From Psychrobacillus antarcticus (GTDB taxonomy: Bacteria; Bacillota; Bacilli; Bacillales_A; Planococcaceae): a DNA stretch of 64,000 nucleotides. A program made the position numbers and the translations under genes. Where the stretch lies: the NCBI RefSeq assembly GCF_029533155.1, contig NZ_JAIZDB010000024.1, positions 1-64,000 of the forward strand, read 5' to 3'. Numbering within the stretch: position 1 is the stretch's first letter; every line of letters begins with the position of its first letter. Below the pieces are notes generated by a model. That model made no database searches and was not told the DNA's origin. It was given only the letters and a program-made list of their open reading frames with translations. Below are positions 40,339-50,692 of the stretch, piece after piece.

Positions 40339-40587
40339 ATGAATCAAAATGAAATATATAATCTCTGTTGTAGATATCATGGAAAAAGGGTAAGAATTGT
40401 GGATAGAGAAGGGCGCGTACATTTTGGTGAGGTTACAAGAGTTAGTAGAAATATGGTGTGGATTCGTCCTGATGCGGATCTCGGTGGGTATGGACTAGGA
40501 TTTTTCGGTGCAGGATTTGGCTTAGGTTTCGGTATTGCGCTAGGTGCAATAGTCGGTATTACGCTAGCTACCGCATTTTTCTGGTAA
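40339..40587 (+). CDS. Small protein with Sm-like start and glycine-zipper tail
   Basis: 82 residues. The N-terminal half (about 1-45: YHGKRVRIVDREGRVHFGEVTRVSRNMVWIRP) has the strand pattern of an Sm-like barrel. The C-terminal 35 residues are very hydrophobic and glycine-rich with GxxxG spacing, and end in FFW, probably a membrane segment. AGAGGAGG precedes the ATG. I recall similar unnamed proteins from other Bacillus species, without known function. It is divergent from the DUF2268 gene. Confidence 0.75.
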   Translation: MNQNEIYNLCCRYHGKRVRIVDREGRVHFGEVTRVSRNMVWIRPDADLGGYGLGFFGAGFGLGFGIALGAIVGITLATAFFW

Positions 40588-40593
40588 TAAATG

Positions 40594-40618
40594 AAGAGAG
40601 GTTGCATCCTCTCTTTAT
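40594..40618 (+). terminator. Terminator after the small Sm-like/glycine-zipper gene
   Basis: AAGAGAGG/CCTCTCTT, 8-bp stem with a 6-nt loop followed by TTATT. Confidence 0.7.
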
Positions 40619-40677
40619 TAAAAAGTATTGATATTCCAACTAACTATCTCAAAACTCCAACTAAGAGCAAGTTAGCA

Positions 40678-40715
40678 ACAAAAAAGCACGCCACTTATGC
40701 GAAAGTGGTGTGCTT
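40678..40715 (-). terminator. Terminator after mccB
   Basis: AAGCACGCCACTT/AAGTGGTGTGCTT stem (one G-U-type pair) followed on the minus strand by TTTTTTGTTG. Confidence 0.85.
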
Positions 40716-40725
40716 ATATAAAAAA

Positions 40726-42790
<2,065 letters not shown>

Positions 42791-42791
<1 letters not shown>

Positions 42792-43264
42792 TACGCTTCC
42801 TCGGAGTATATTTGACGCCATTCATCTTTTTTAGCTAGCATTTCGGAAGCTATTTCTTTTGCACCTTCTAAGCTATGACTTGCAGCCCAACCACATTGAA
42901 CTTCATTGCAAGCTGGAACCTCTGTTGCATTTAAAACATCTTGTAATGTTTTTTCAAGAATTTCTAGAATTTCATCAAAGTTGTCGTGGTTAATAACAGA
43001 TAAATAAAAACCTGTTTGACAGCCCATTGGACTAATATCGACCACCTGATCCGTATGGTTGCGGATATTTTCTGCCATTAAATGCTCTAAGGAGTGCAGG
43101 CCTGGCATTTTCAGATGTTCTTTATTTGGTTGTTTAAAACGGATATCGTATTTTAGAATTTCATCGCCATTGTTTCCAACTTTCGTTCCTGCAAGGCGTA
43201 CAAACGGTGCTACTACTTTTGTATGGTCCAAATTAAAACTTTCTACATTCATTTTTTTCATCAT
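42791..43264 (-). CDS. luxS: S-ribosylhomocysteine lyase LuxS
   Basis: Zinc-dependent enzyme that splits S-ribosylhomocysteine to homocysteine and the AI-2 precursor DPD. 157 residues. Zinc ligands His57 and His61 (HSLEH) and Cys124 are present, with catalytic Glu60 and Cys82 (GCQTGFY). ATG 43264 and ATG 43261 are both possible starts. Lying between the methyltransferase and mccA, it feeds homocysteine into cysteine synthesis. Its substrate needs a nucleosidase (MtnN), which is not in this operon. Confidence 0.97.
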
Positions 43265-43273
43265 TATCGCTCC

Positions 43274-43912
43274 TTATTTTTTGGTTGCATCCATTAACCA
43301 AACATAATCATTCATTTTCACAAATCCTACTTGAAATCCGGCTTCCGTGAATAATTCTTTTAGTACAGGTATGGTCGTATAATATTCTCTTTCCAAGTCT
43401 TCTACTACATTTAAAAAGCCTCGGTTTCTTTCCTTAGAAATCTGTGCTTGTTTGGCTTCTTCCGTAAGAAAAACAGTATCTGCAAAAACGATTCTTCCAT
43501 TCTTAGGAAGTAGGTTCGCATATTTTTTCAATGCTATTCCCTTTTCTTCATCTGTTAAATGATGGAACACATACGTGCTAACAATAGCATCTATATTTTC
43601 ATTTTCTACATTAAATTCTAACAAATCGCCATCCATTACTTTAATAGAAGGAAAACGTTCAGCAGTTAATTCAAGCATCTTAGTATTAGGTTCGATACCT
43701 ATAACCGAAAAACCTGCCTTTAATAACTTTTCAGTTAAATTTCCAGTACCTGTTCCGAATTCAATAATAGTACCTGAAACACGTTTTGCTACCTCATTTA
43801 AAATAGTTTCATAACCTTCAAATACATCTCGATACTCCGGATCTTTACCAGAAACGGACGCATCGTAAGAGTCTGCCCATCCATCAAAAATATTGACAAA
43901 TTCTCTGCCCAT
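43274..43912 (-). CDS. yrrT: SAM-dependent methyltransferase YrrT
   Basis: 212-residue class I methyltransferase. Motif I is IIEFGTGTGNL (about 48-58), followed by GIEPNTKML and VSTYVFHHLTDEEK. It matches YrrT, the first gene of the Bacillus subtilis yrrT-mtnN-mccA-mccB operon, which produces S-adenosylhomocysteine; the methyl acceptor is unknown. It heads this operon from a clear promoter. Confidence 0.85.
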   Translation of the reverse strand: MGREFVNIFDGWADSYDASVSGKDPEYRDVFEGYETILNEVAKRVSGTIIEFGTGTGNLTEKLLKAGFSVIGIEPNTKMLELTAERFPSIKVMDGDLLEFNVENENIDAIVSTYVFHHLTDEEKGIALKKYANLLPKNGRIVFADTVFLTEEAKQAQISKERNRGFLNVVEDLEREYYTTIPVLKELFTEAGFQVGFVKMNDYVWLMDATKK

Positions 43913-43978
43913 CTAAGAACCCCTTTTTGATTCATATTATTCCTACAGGCATACTTTGTTTTAGGCTTATTAATATTA

Positions 43979-44006
43979 GTTATATCATATTCCAACAAAT
44001 TGTCAA
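43979..44006 (-). promoter_or_regulatory. yrrT-luxS-mccAB promoter
   Basis: On the minus strand TTGACA (44006-44001) and TATAAC (43984-43979) are 16 bp apart. A TTGGAATATGA stretch within it recalls part of a CymR site, the repressor of this operon in Bacillus subtilis, but the match is too partial to call. No S-box riboswitch fits in the roughly 60-nt leader. Confidence 0.7.
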
Positions 44007-44007
44007 A

Positions 44008-44043
44008 CTAAAAAGAGCCTCCCTTATGAAGAGAAACTCTTTT
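44008..44043 (-). terminator. Terminator after the SLC13-type transporter gene
   Basis: AAGAG/CTCTT-based stem with further imperfect pairs, followed on the minus strand by CTCTTTTTAG; it lies just upstream of the yrrT promoter. Confidence 0.65.
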
Positions 44044-44047
44044 CGAA

Positions 44048-45889
44048 TTACAATGGGAAAAAAATTGGAATCGCGATCATCATAACGATGAACATAATTA
44101 TTTGTAAAGGGACACCTGCTTTGATAAAATCAAAGAATTTATACCCTCCTGCTGTCATTACTAATGCATTCGTAGGAGACGCTACAGGAGTTGTAAAAGC
44201 CATACTCGAGGAAACCGCAATGGCGATTAAAAATGTATATGGATTTGCATCTAAACTAATGGCTGCGGTCATTGCTATTGGTGCAAATAAAACCGCTGTC
44301 GCCGTATTACTAATAAATTGACCAAATACCATTGTAATAAAGTAGATACCAGCCAAAACGCCCATTGCTCCGAACCCGCCAAGGAGATTAACAATCCCCT
44401 CAGATAAGATGATCATACCACCCGTTTTTTCAAGCGCAGTTGCCATAGGTAGCATAGCTGCTATTAAAATAATACTTTCCCAGTTCATCTTGCCATAGGC
44501 ATCATCCATATTGCGAAGACAGCCAGTCATTACCATTAAAACAGCAGCTACAAGAACAGAAATGACTGCTGGGAACACTTCGAAAACCATTAACCCAATC
44601 ATCAATAGCATGATCGCTCCAGCAATTGGTGCCTTTCCACTGGCAGCAGCCATACTTGCATGCTCTTTCGGCTGACCTATAATTACTACATCTTTTACAG
44701 CCCTGGACAGAAGCTCAATCTCTTCCCAAGCACCCTGGACCAACAATGCATCTCCAAATCGCAAGCGTACATCTGCCATTTCAGTTAACACGTATTCTCC
44801 CTTGCGATTAACACCAAGTATATTTAAATTATATTTTTCTCGGAAACCAATGCTACCAACCGATTCGTTTATCAAGTTGGAATGAGGGGTTAAAAGTACT
44901 TCTGCAATACCTAATTGTTTAGAAACTAACTCCTCTGCATTCGAGTCTTCATCTTCTACCTCTAACTGAAAATCTTCTACAAACTGCATAGTACTATCAG
45001 GAGGACCTTGAACATATAAAATATCTTTAGCCTCAATCACACTCGAAGGACCTGCCATTTCCTGATAGCGGATAGGCAAAATATTCATCCCTTCCATCGA
45101 CTTACGGTCAATTTTTAAAATAGCAAGATGATACTTTGCCGGAAGCTTTAAATCGGCAAGCTGTTTTCCAATAATCGAAGAATTTTCTACCACTCGAATT
45201 CGATGCAAATTACCACCTAACTCATAATCTGCTGCCAACTGTTTCGGGGATAGCTTATGCCCTTCTCCAGCATTGTTTTTTCTTTTATCATTCGGCAACA
45301 CATATTTTCTAGCAAAAAGAAAATACAAGATCCCTACCGTAATTCCTATAATACCAAGAGGAGTAATTTCAAAGAAACCAAGTTTTTCAAAGCCATTATC
45401 CACAAGCACCTGACTAACAATTAGATTGGCAGGTGTCGCAATTAGCGTCATCAGACCTGATAAGCTACTAATATAAGATAAGGGAATCAGATATTTAGAT
45501 GGGCTGCTATTTATACTGATGGCAATGCTAATCACAATCGGTAGCATTAAAGCAACTACCCCCGTATTACTCATAAATGAACCTACACTACCTGTAATGA
45601 TGAGTAATAAAACAAATAACTTTTGCTCACTCTTCCCAGACCATTTCAGTAAAAGGTTACCCGCAGACTGTGCGAGACCTGTCCGAACGATCCCTGCTCC
45701 CACAACAAATAGTCCAGCAATCATAATGACCACCGAATTAGAAAAACCAGCAAGTGCCTCTGTAGGCTCTAACACACCTGAAATAACAAAAGCCAAAAGC
45801 GCAAGAATTGCTACAAGATCCGCACGCACCCGATTACTAATAAATAAAGCGATACTTATCGCTAAAACGACAAATGTAGTTAATTGCAT
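44048..45889 (-). CDS. SLC13/DASS-type anion permease with two RCK_C domains
   Basis: 613 residues. Two membrane halves (about 1-205 and 420-613) flank a cytoplasmic stretch holding two TrkA-C/RCK_C domains (about 225-310 and 325-400: RVVENSSIIGKQLADLKLP and LTPHSNLINESVGSIGFREKYN). Family motifs are SNTGVVALMLPIV and FISNTATAVLFAPIA. Relatives carry sulfate, dicarboxylates or other anions with sodium. Next to a cysteine-producing operon, an inorganic sulfur substrate is tempting, but this is inference. Confidence 0.85.
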   Translation of the reverse strand: MQLTTFVVLAISIALFISNRVRADLVAILALLAFVISGVLEPTEALAGFSNSVVIMIAGLFVVGAGIVRTGLAQSAGNLLLKWSGKSEQKLFVLLLIITGSVGSFMSNTGVVALMLPIVISIAISINSSPSKYLIPLSYISSLSGLMTLIATPANLIVSQVLVDNGFEKLGFFEITPLGIIGITVGILYFLFARKYVLPNDKRKNNAGEGHKLSPKQLAADYELGGNLHRIRVVENSSIIGKQLADLKLPAKYHLAILKIDRKSMEGMNILPIRYQEMAGPSSVIEAKDILYVQGPPDSTMQFVEDFQLEVEDEDSNAEELVSKQLGIAEVLLTPHSNLINESVGSIGFREKYNLNILGVNRKGEYVLTEMADVRLRFGDALLVQGAWEEIELLSRAVKDVVIIGQPKEHASMAAASGKAPIAGAIMLLMIGLMVFEVFPAVISVLVAAVLMVMTGCLRNMDDAYGKMNWESIILIAAMLPMATALEKTGGMIILSEGIVNLLGGFGAMGVLAGIYFITMVFGQFISNTATAVLFAPIAMTAAISLDANPYTFLIAIAVSSSMAFTTPVASPTNALVMTAGGYKFFDFIKAGVPLQIIMFIVMMIAIPIFFPL

Positions 45890-46015
45890 AATAGAATGAA
45901 TCCCTTCTTAAATAACGCTATCCTCATTATATAAGAAGTATATAGAAAGTTCCTAGCCGAACCCATAAGTGAAAACACATTCTTTGGAGTAGGTCACAAT
46001 ATATACAAAAACAAA

Positions 46016-46513
46016 TTAAACCGTTTCCTTTTTGTAAATTGCATTTATAGAATCCCAATCAAGTGGTCTGGACATGCTAATTCCATTTTTTTCCACAGAC
46101 TTGAAGCCAAATTGTTCGTAAAGTGTATGGGCATCTTTAGTTCCCAAATGAAAATTAGTCCCTTTCAATTTCGGGTTTTCAATAATAATAGTCATTAACC
46201 ACTTGCTAAGGCCCTTCCCTCTATACTCGGGAAGTACGAAGACATCTCCCAACCAAGAATATCTGACAAGATCTGATACAACACGAGCAAAACCTATTTG
46301 TTTTGGGCTTCCCTTAGTTGGATCCCCATCATAAATCCCGTAACAAAGAATGGAGTTGTCAATCGATGTTTCCACTAATTCTCTCGAAGTACCTTCTAAC
46401 CAATAGGATTCTTGACTTAGAAAATTATAGATAACGTCTATATCCAATAAGTTTTTATCTGTACTTATATAAAATCCATCTTTACTAGTAAATTCAATTT
46501 CTTCATGACTCAT
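46016..46513 (-). CDS. GNAT-family N-acetyltransferase
   Basis: 165 residues with the acetyl-CoA motif LPEYRGKGLSKWLMTIIIENP (about 95-115) and a C-terminal LYEQFGF segment. Substrate unknown. GGGG before ATG 46513 is a modest ribosome site. It is divergent from the S66 peptidase gene. Confidence 0.85.
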   Translation of the reverse strand: MSHEEIEFTSKDGFYISTDKNLLDIDVIYNFLSQESYWLEGTSRELVETSIDNSILCYGIYDGDPTKGSPKQIGFARVVSDLVRYSWLGDVFVLPEYRGKGLSKWLMTIIIENPKLKGTNFHLGTKDAHTLYEQFGFKSVEKNGISMSRPLDWDSINAIYKKETV

Positions 46514-46709
46514 AAATCCATCCCCTATCTACTATGTATTAATCCATTAAGGTAAGTAGTTCCAATTATATATTAATTGGGTTAAATTAAATATAGAATA
46601 TTCTAAGATATTAACTATACTTCTTCGATTTATATTGGACTATTTACTTTAATACTAGATTTTTTCAACAGTGTCTGATTACAATTTATTGAAAGGAATG
46701 ATTTTTTCT

Positions 46710-47711
46710 ATGAAAGGTTTAAATAGACTACAAAAAGGCGATAAAATAGGAATTTATTCGCCATCATCACCTATTACCAATTCCTCCCCAAAGCGCTTTG
46801 GAAGAGCTAAAAACTTTTTAGAAACAAAAGGATTCGAAATTGTTGAAGGGAATTTAACAGGGAAACACGACTTTTATCGCTCTGGAAATATCCTAGAACG
46901 TGCCGAAGAGTTAAACGAGCTTATTCGTAATCCTGATATACGCTGTATTATGTCTACCATTGGTGGGACAAATTCTAATGCAATTTTGCCATATATTGAT
47001 TATGAAGCTTTTAAAAGAAATCCTAAAATTATGATTGGCTACTCCGATGCTACTGCTATCTTACTGGCAATTTATGCTCAAACCGGTATACCAACGTTTT
47101 ATGGACCAGCATTAGTACCGTCATTTGGTGAGTTTGAACCGTACGTAAATTACACATATGATTATTTCAAGGACATATTAATAAAGGAGCAACAAATCCC
47201 TTTCACTATTCCACTACCCCCTTATTGGACAGATGAACCGCTCAATTGGGAAATTAAAACCGAGGACAAGCAACTTAGACCGAATGAGTGGATTTGCGTA
47301 AATGAGGGAACAGCTGAAGGTAGATTAATTGGCGGTAATCTGAATGCTATGTACGGTATATGGGGCAGCCCCTATATGCCAGTGATTAATGAAGGAGACA
47401 TTCTGTTAATAGAAGACACGATGAAATCAGCATCTGTAGTGGAGAAAAATTTCAACTTACTAAAGTTGAATGGCGTGTTTGAACGGGTTTCTGGAATTAT
47501 CTTAGGCAAACATGAATTATTCGATGATCAAGGAACTGGTAGAAAACCAGCTGATATTCTAGTTGAAACTATTGGCAATACAACGATTCCAATTCTTGCA
47601 GACTTTGACTGCTGCCATACCCACCCGATGCTAACGATGCCTATTGGACGTAGTGTGAAACTGGATTCCGTAAAAAAGGAGGTTACCATAATAGAGAAAT
47701 GGATAGGATGA
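46710..47711 (+). CDS. S66 peptidase (LD-carboxypeptidase / MccF-like)
   Basis: About 334 residues of the S66 family, whose members trim peptidoglycan L,D-bonds or detoxify microcin C-like peptide nucleotides. The nucleophile is Ser112 (IMIGYSDA); GGNLNAMYG, ILLIEDT and the histidine-containing DCCHTHPMLTMPIG complete the site. I choose ATG 46710, after GAAAGGA; an upstream GTG is in frame but lacks a site. Length and the long middle insertion favour an MccF-like enzyme over LdcA. Confidence 0.88.
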   Translation: MKGLNRLQKGDKIGIYSPSSPITNSSPKRFGRAKNFLETKGFEIVEGNLTGKHDFYRSGNILERAEELNELIRNPDIRCIMSTIGGTNSNAILPYIDYEAFKRNPKIMIGYSDATAILLAIYAQTGIPTFYGPALVPSFGEFEPYVNYTYDYFKDILIKEQQIPFTIPLPPYWTDEPLNWEIKTEDKQLRPNEWICVNEGTAEGRLIGGNLNAMYGIWGSPYMPVINEGDILLIEDTMKSASVVEKNFNLLKLNGVFERVSGIILGKHELFDDQGTGRKPADILVETIGNTTIPILADFDCCHTHPMLTMPIGRSVKLDSVKKEVTIIEKWIG

Positions 47712-47766
47712 AGCAAGTGGTTGACCGAGATGGGACCAATTTAGGAACCGCGTTATTACAGCTATA

Positions 47767-47803
47767 AGAAATGCAGTAGGGAGTATTTTCTTACTGCATT
47801 TCT
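47767..47803 (+). terminator. Stem-loop after the S66 peptidase gene
   Basis: AGAAATGCAGTA/TACTGCATTTCT, a perfect 12-bp stem with a 13-nt loop. The tail (ATGTTATAGG) has no T-run, so termination may be weak or the hairpin may protect the transcript. Confidence 0.6.
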
Positions 47804-48027
47804 ATGTTATAGGTAATCATGTTAATGTTGCTAGTAAGCTTTCAAGCGACTTGTTCTACTAGTATATCTGCATTCCCTAAATCTAAAGGAATGTTTTTTA
47901 TAACTATTCTTCTAAGTATTTCTCAAATTCAGTACTAAGAGTATTCCTCTTTTAAAGATAGGAAGTGTGTTCTAGAGAACATTAATCAGTTCATACAATA
48001 AGGCATAATCAAAGGAGTGTATATTTA
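47804..48027. other. Gene-free stretch before the leader ORF
   Basis: AT-rich sequence with short direct similarities only. It must hold the promoter for the small genes that follow; no confident box pair is assigned. Confidence 0.4.
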
Positions 48028-48099
48028 ATGGAAAACTTCCAGAACCTTTCTATTCACTATGTACTTTTTAATATTGGAGGAAAACTTAATGACAAATAG
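48028..48099 (+). CDS. Short leader ORF overlapping a small coiled-coil protein gene
   Basis: A 23-codon ORF (begins MENFQNLSIHY) with a strong ribosome site AAAGGAG at 48011-48017, ten nucleotides before its ATG. Its last codons overlap the start of the next gene by 11 nt, and that gene's own GGAGG site lies inside this ORF. The layout suggests translational coupling: ribosomes ending here would expose or reload the next start. The peptide has no known match in my memory, and it could be functional itself. Confidence 0.55.
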   Translation: MENFQNLSIHYVLFNIGGKLNDK

Positions 48100-48343
48100 T
48101 GAAAATAATGATCAAAAGAATCAAGATTCCAATGAAATAAGTACACTAGAGCTTTCTGTATGGGGTGCATTATTAACTACGCTCGGCGATGCTATATCTA
48201 CCATCGCAGCAGTTCAAGCTTTGAAAGAAGAACAACAAGAACAAAATAGCAATAATGATATGCAACAACAGATTGATTATTTAACGAATGAAGTGAAACA
48301 GCTAAAAAAACAAATAAATAATATGACACCTTGGCATCTTTAG
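48089..48343 (+). CDS. Small protein with TLGDA-TIAA motif and coiled-coil tail (paralogue 1)
   Basis: 84 residues from ATG 48089 (TTGGAGG 8 nt upstream). A polar N terminus (about 1-20) precedes a hydrophobic amphipathic stretch LSVWGALLTTLGDAISTIAA (about 22-41), then a glutamine/lysine-rich coiled coil (about 55-78). It shares the motif LSxxGxxLxTLGDAxxTIAA with the gene at 52964. I do not recognise a function; similar short proteins exist in other Bacillus genomes as far as I recall. Confidence 0.8.
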   Translation: MTNSENNDQKNQDSNEISTLELSVWGALLTTLGDAISTIAAVQALKEEQQEQNSNNDMQQQIDYLTNEVKQLKKQINNMTPWHL

Positions 48344-48500
48344 TGTTCTATTTAGGTGGAAAATAAGGCTAAGAATAGACTATCCTCGATGTCCAGCCCT
48401 CATAGGACCTTTACAAGTCGTAAAACCATTGCTTTAATTAGATCTCCAATCCTTCAATTGTAAGTCTTTCGTAAATAATATATTCCTACGCCATATTCCA

Positions 48501-49037
48501 CTAATAGCGTCCTACAAGCTCTTCCCATTCTTCTCTCAATAAACCCATTCGAATAGAGTCATAATAAACTCCATTATAGAATCGACATTTTCGTAGTCTA
48601 GCTTCCATCGTCATTCCTAATTTTTCACCGACTTTAATCATGCGTTCATTGCCCGACCAGGTTGTATAGCCAACACGTACAAGTGGTAATTCTTTAAATA
48701 AATGATCAATCCACATGCGAAGTGCCTGTGTACCTATTCCACCACTCCAGTAACGAGCTTCATAAATGACAATCCCCATTTCTAGCCACAGCGATGCCTC
48801 ATGCTCCCAGTAGTAACAAAGGGAACCAACTAATTCTCCATTTACATAAATACCCCACATATCTTCTTGGTGAATCAATTGATCTTTCTTTTCTAAAAAT
48901 TGTTCTAAAGTTTTAGGTGTATGCGGAAAATAGGGCGCGTCCCATTTTTTCCATTCAGGGGTCTCTTCTTTTGCACTTAATTCCCAAAGGCGAACAAGTT
49001 CTTCTTCGATAATAGGGCGAATCGATACTTCTTTCAT
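48501..49037 (-). CDS. GNAT-family acetyltransferase, RimJ/RimL-like
   Basis: 178 residues with WGIYVNGELVGSLCYY, a strand-rich centre and the acetyl-CoA region YWSGGIGTQALRMWIDHLF (about 95-115), then NERMIKVGEKLGM. This is the form of enzymes that acetylate ribosomal protein N termini or small molecules such as spermidine. Substrate unknown. Confidence 0.85.
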   Translation of the reverse strand: MKEVSIRPIIEEELVRLWELSAKEETPEWKKWDAPYFPHTPKTLEQFLEKKDQLIHQEDMWGIYVNGELVGSLCYYWEHEASLWLEMGIVIYEARYWSGGIGTQALRMWIDHLFKELPLVRVGYTTWSGNERMIKVGEKLGMTMEARLRKCRFYNGVYYDSIRMGLLREEWEELVGRY

Positions 49038-49166
49038 CGTTTAACTCCAATCTATCATGCTTTATATACATAATTTTACCACAATTTCAGTATGATAGAC
49101 TGTTCCCAATATACATATTATTGTGATAGAGTTTTAGCTTACAGAAAAATTTAAAGGAGTGATAGC

Positions 49167-50525
49167 TTGAGTGGAAATCATCAATTACAGCGAGGTTTAG
49201 AACAACGACATATCACCTTGATGTCATTAGGAGCTGCGATTGGAGTTGGTCTATTTTTAGGTTCAGCAACGGCCATTCAGCTTGCAGGACCTGCTATTCT
49301 GATTTCCTATATTGTCGGAGGAATGGCCATTTTTATCATTATGCGTGCACTTGGTGAAATGGCGGTACATAATCCAGTTGCGGGTTCATTTAGTCGGTAT
49401 GCAAAGGATTACTTAGGTCCTCTTGCAGGGTACATAACAGGATGGAATTATTGGTTTTTATGGGTAGTAACTTGTATGGCAGAAATCACTGCTGTCGGGG
49501 TTTATATGAAAATGTGGTATCCAGGTACCCCATCCTGGATATGGGCATTAGCAGCATTAGTTATTATGACGCTCGTTAACTTGATAGCTGTAAAAGCTTA
49601 TGGGGAGTTTGAATTTTGGTTTGCTCTTATTAAAATAGTTGCGATCTTAGCAATGATTTTTGTAGGGCTAGGTGTTATTCTTTTTGGCCTTGGTAATGAT
49701 GGAATTGCAGTCGGCATAAGTAATCTGTGGTCGAACGGCGGATTTGCACCAAATGGGGTTACTGGCATATTCATGTCCTTACAGATGGTCATGTTTGCTT
49801 ACTTAGGTGTAGAAATGATTGGGGTAACGGCAGGGGAAGCAAAAAATCCTAAAACGGTAATTCCTCGAGCGATCAATACGGTATTTTGGCGCATTTTACT
49901 TTTCTACGTCGGTGCACTGTTCGTCATAATGTCGATTTATCCCTGGAATGAAATTGGGAGTAACGGAAGCCCCTTCGTTCTAATGTTTGAGAAAATTGGT
50001 ATTGGTCCAGCTGCAGGTATTATTAACTTTGTTGTTCTTACAGCTGCATTATCTAGTTGTAATAGTGGTATTTTTAGTACTGGACGTATGTTGTTTAATT
50101 TGGCACAGCAAAAACAGGCTCCTAATTCATTTGCTAAAATAAGCAGATCGGGAGTACCTTCCAAAGCAATTATCTTTTCTGCCATCTTATTATTAATTGG
50201 GGTTGTATTAAATTATTTAGTTCCTGAGAAAGTATTCATCTGGGTAACGAGTATTTCGACATTCGGAGCCGTTTGGACATGGGGAATTATATTATTATCT
50301 CAATTAAAATTCCGTAAAACGCTAACAAAGGGTGAAGTTTCAAGACTTTCCTTTAAAGCGCTATTCTATCCAGTTGGATCTTACTTAGTATTAGCTTTTT
50401 TAGTGTTAGTTCTCGGACTAATGGCTTACTTCCCTGATACACGTATAGCGCTAATAGTAGGACCTATATGGATAATCGGATTAGTATTTGTCTATTATAA
50501 AAAAGGATTTCATAAAAGAAAATAA
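49167..50525 (+). CDS. Amino-acid permease (APC superfamily)
   Basis: 452 residues and twelve predicted membrane helices. It begins with RHITLMSLGAAIGVGLFLGS, the amino-acid transporter signature, and AGSFSRYAKDYLGPLAGYITGWNYW follows. The start is a TTG preceded by AAAGGAG. Its closest known types are the HutM/ProY/GabP-like permeases, so histidine, proline or a similar amino acid is likely. There is no hut gene nearby. Confidence 0.88.
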   Translation: MSGNHQLQRGLEQRHITLMSLGAAIGVGLFLGSATAIQLAGPAILISYIVGGMAIFIIMRALGEMAVHNPVAGSFSRYAKDYLGPLAGYITGWNYWFLWVVTCMAEITAVGVYMKMWYPGTPSWIWALAALVIMTLVNLIAVKAYGEFEFWFALIKIVAILAMIFVGLGVILFGLGNDGIAVGISNLWSNGGFAPNGVTGIFMSLQMVMFAYLGVEMIGVTAGEAKNPKTVIPRAINTVFWRILLFYVGALFVIMSIYPWNEIGSNGSPFVLMFEKIGIGPAAGIINFVVLTAALSSCNSGIFSTGRMLFNLAQQKQAPNSFAKISRSGVPSKAIIFSAILLLIGVVLNYLVPEKVFIWVTSISTFGAVWTWGIILLSQLKFRKTLTKGEVSRLSFKALFYPVGSYLVLAFLVLVLGLMAYFPDTRIALIVGPIWIIGLVFVYYKKGFHKRK

Positions 50526-50533
50526 ATGTTCGA

Positions 50534-50649
50534 TTCGACCGATTCTTCCAGTTATTCAACCGATTCTTTGGTGGTTTCGACCGATTAGTTGGCGGTATCG
50601 ACCAATTACTCTATTTATTCGACCGATTATCACAATCTATCGACCGATA
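50534..50649. repeat. Six 11-bp repeats at exact 21-bp spacing
   Basis: Cores start at 50534, 50555, 50576, 50597, 50618 and 50639. Three are TTCGACCGATT; the others differ by one or two bases. Each core is followed by 10 bp that is different from copy to copy. The array lies between the convergent permease and S9 peptidase genes, next to the S9 terminator. 21 bp is two turns of B-DNA, so cores lie on the same face of the helix. Confidence 0.9.
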
Positions 50650-50653
50650 TAGC

Positions 50654-50681
50654 AAAAACCCCTTCGAAATGAAGGGGTTTT
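50654..50681 (-). terminator. Terminator after the S9 peptidase gene
   Basis: AAAACCCCTTC/GAAGGGGTTTT, an 11-bp perfect stem with a 5-nt loop followed by TTTTT on the minus strand. Confidence 0.9.
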
Positions 50682-50692
50682 GTCGTTTGTTC

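Noticed and set aside
43913-44047. S-box riboswitch or clear CymR site before yrrT
   Set aside because: The leader is too short for an S-box and only a fragment of the CymR consensus is seen.
50534-50649. CRISPR array
   Set aside because: Repeat and spacer lengths (11 and 10 bp) are far too short and no cas genes are present.
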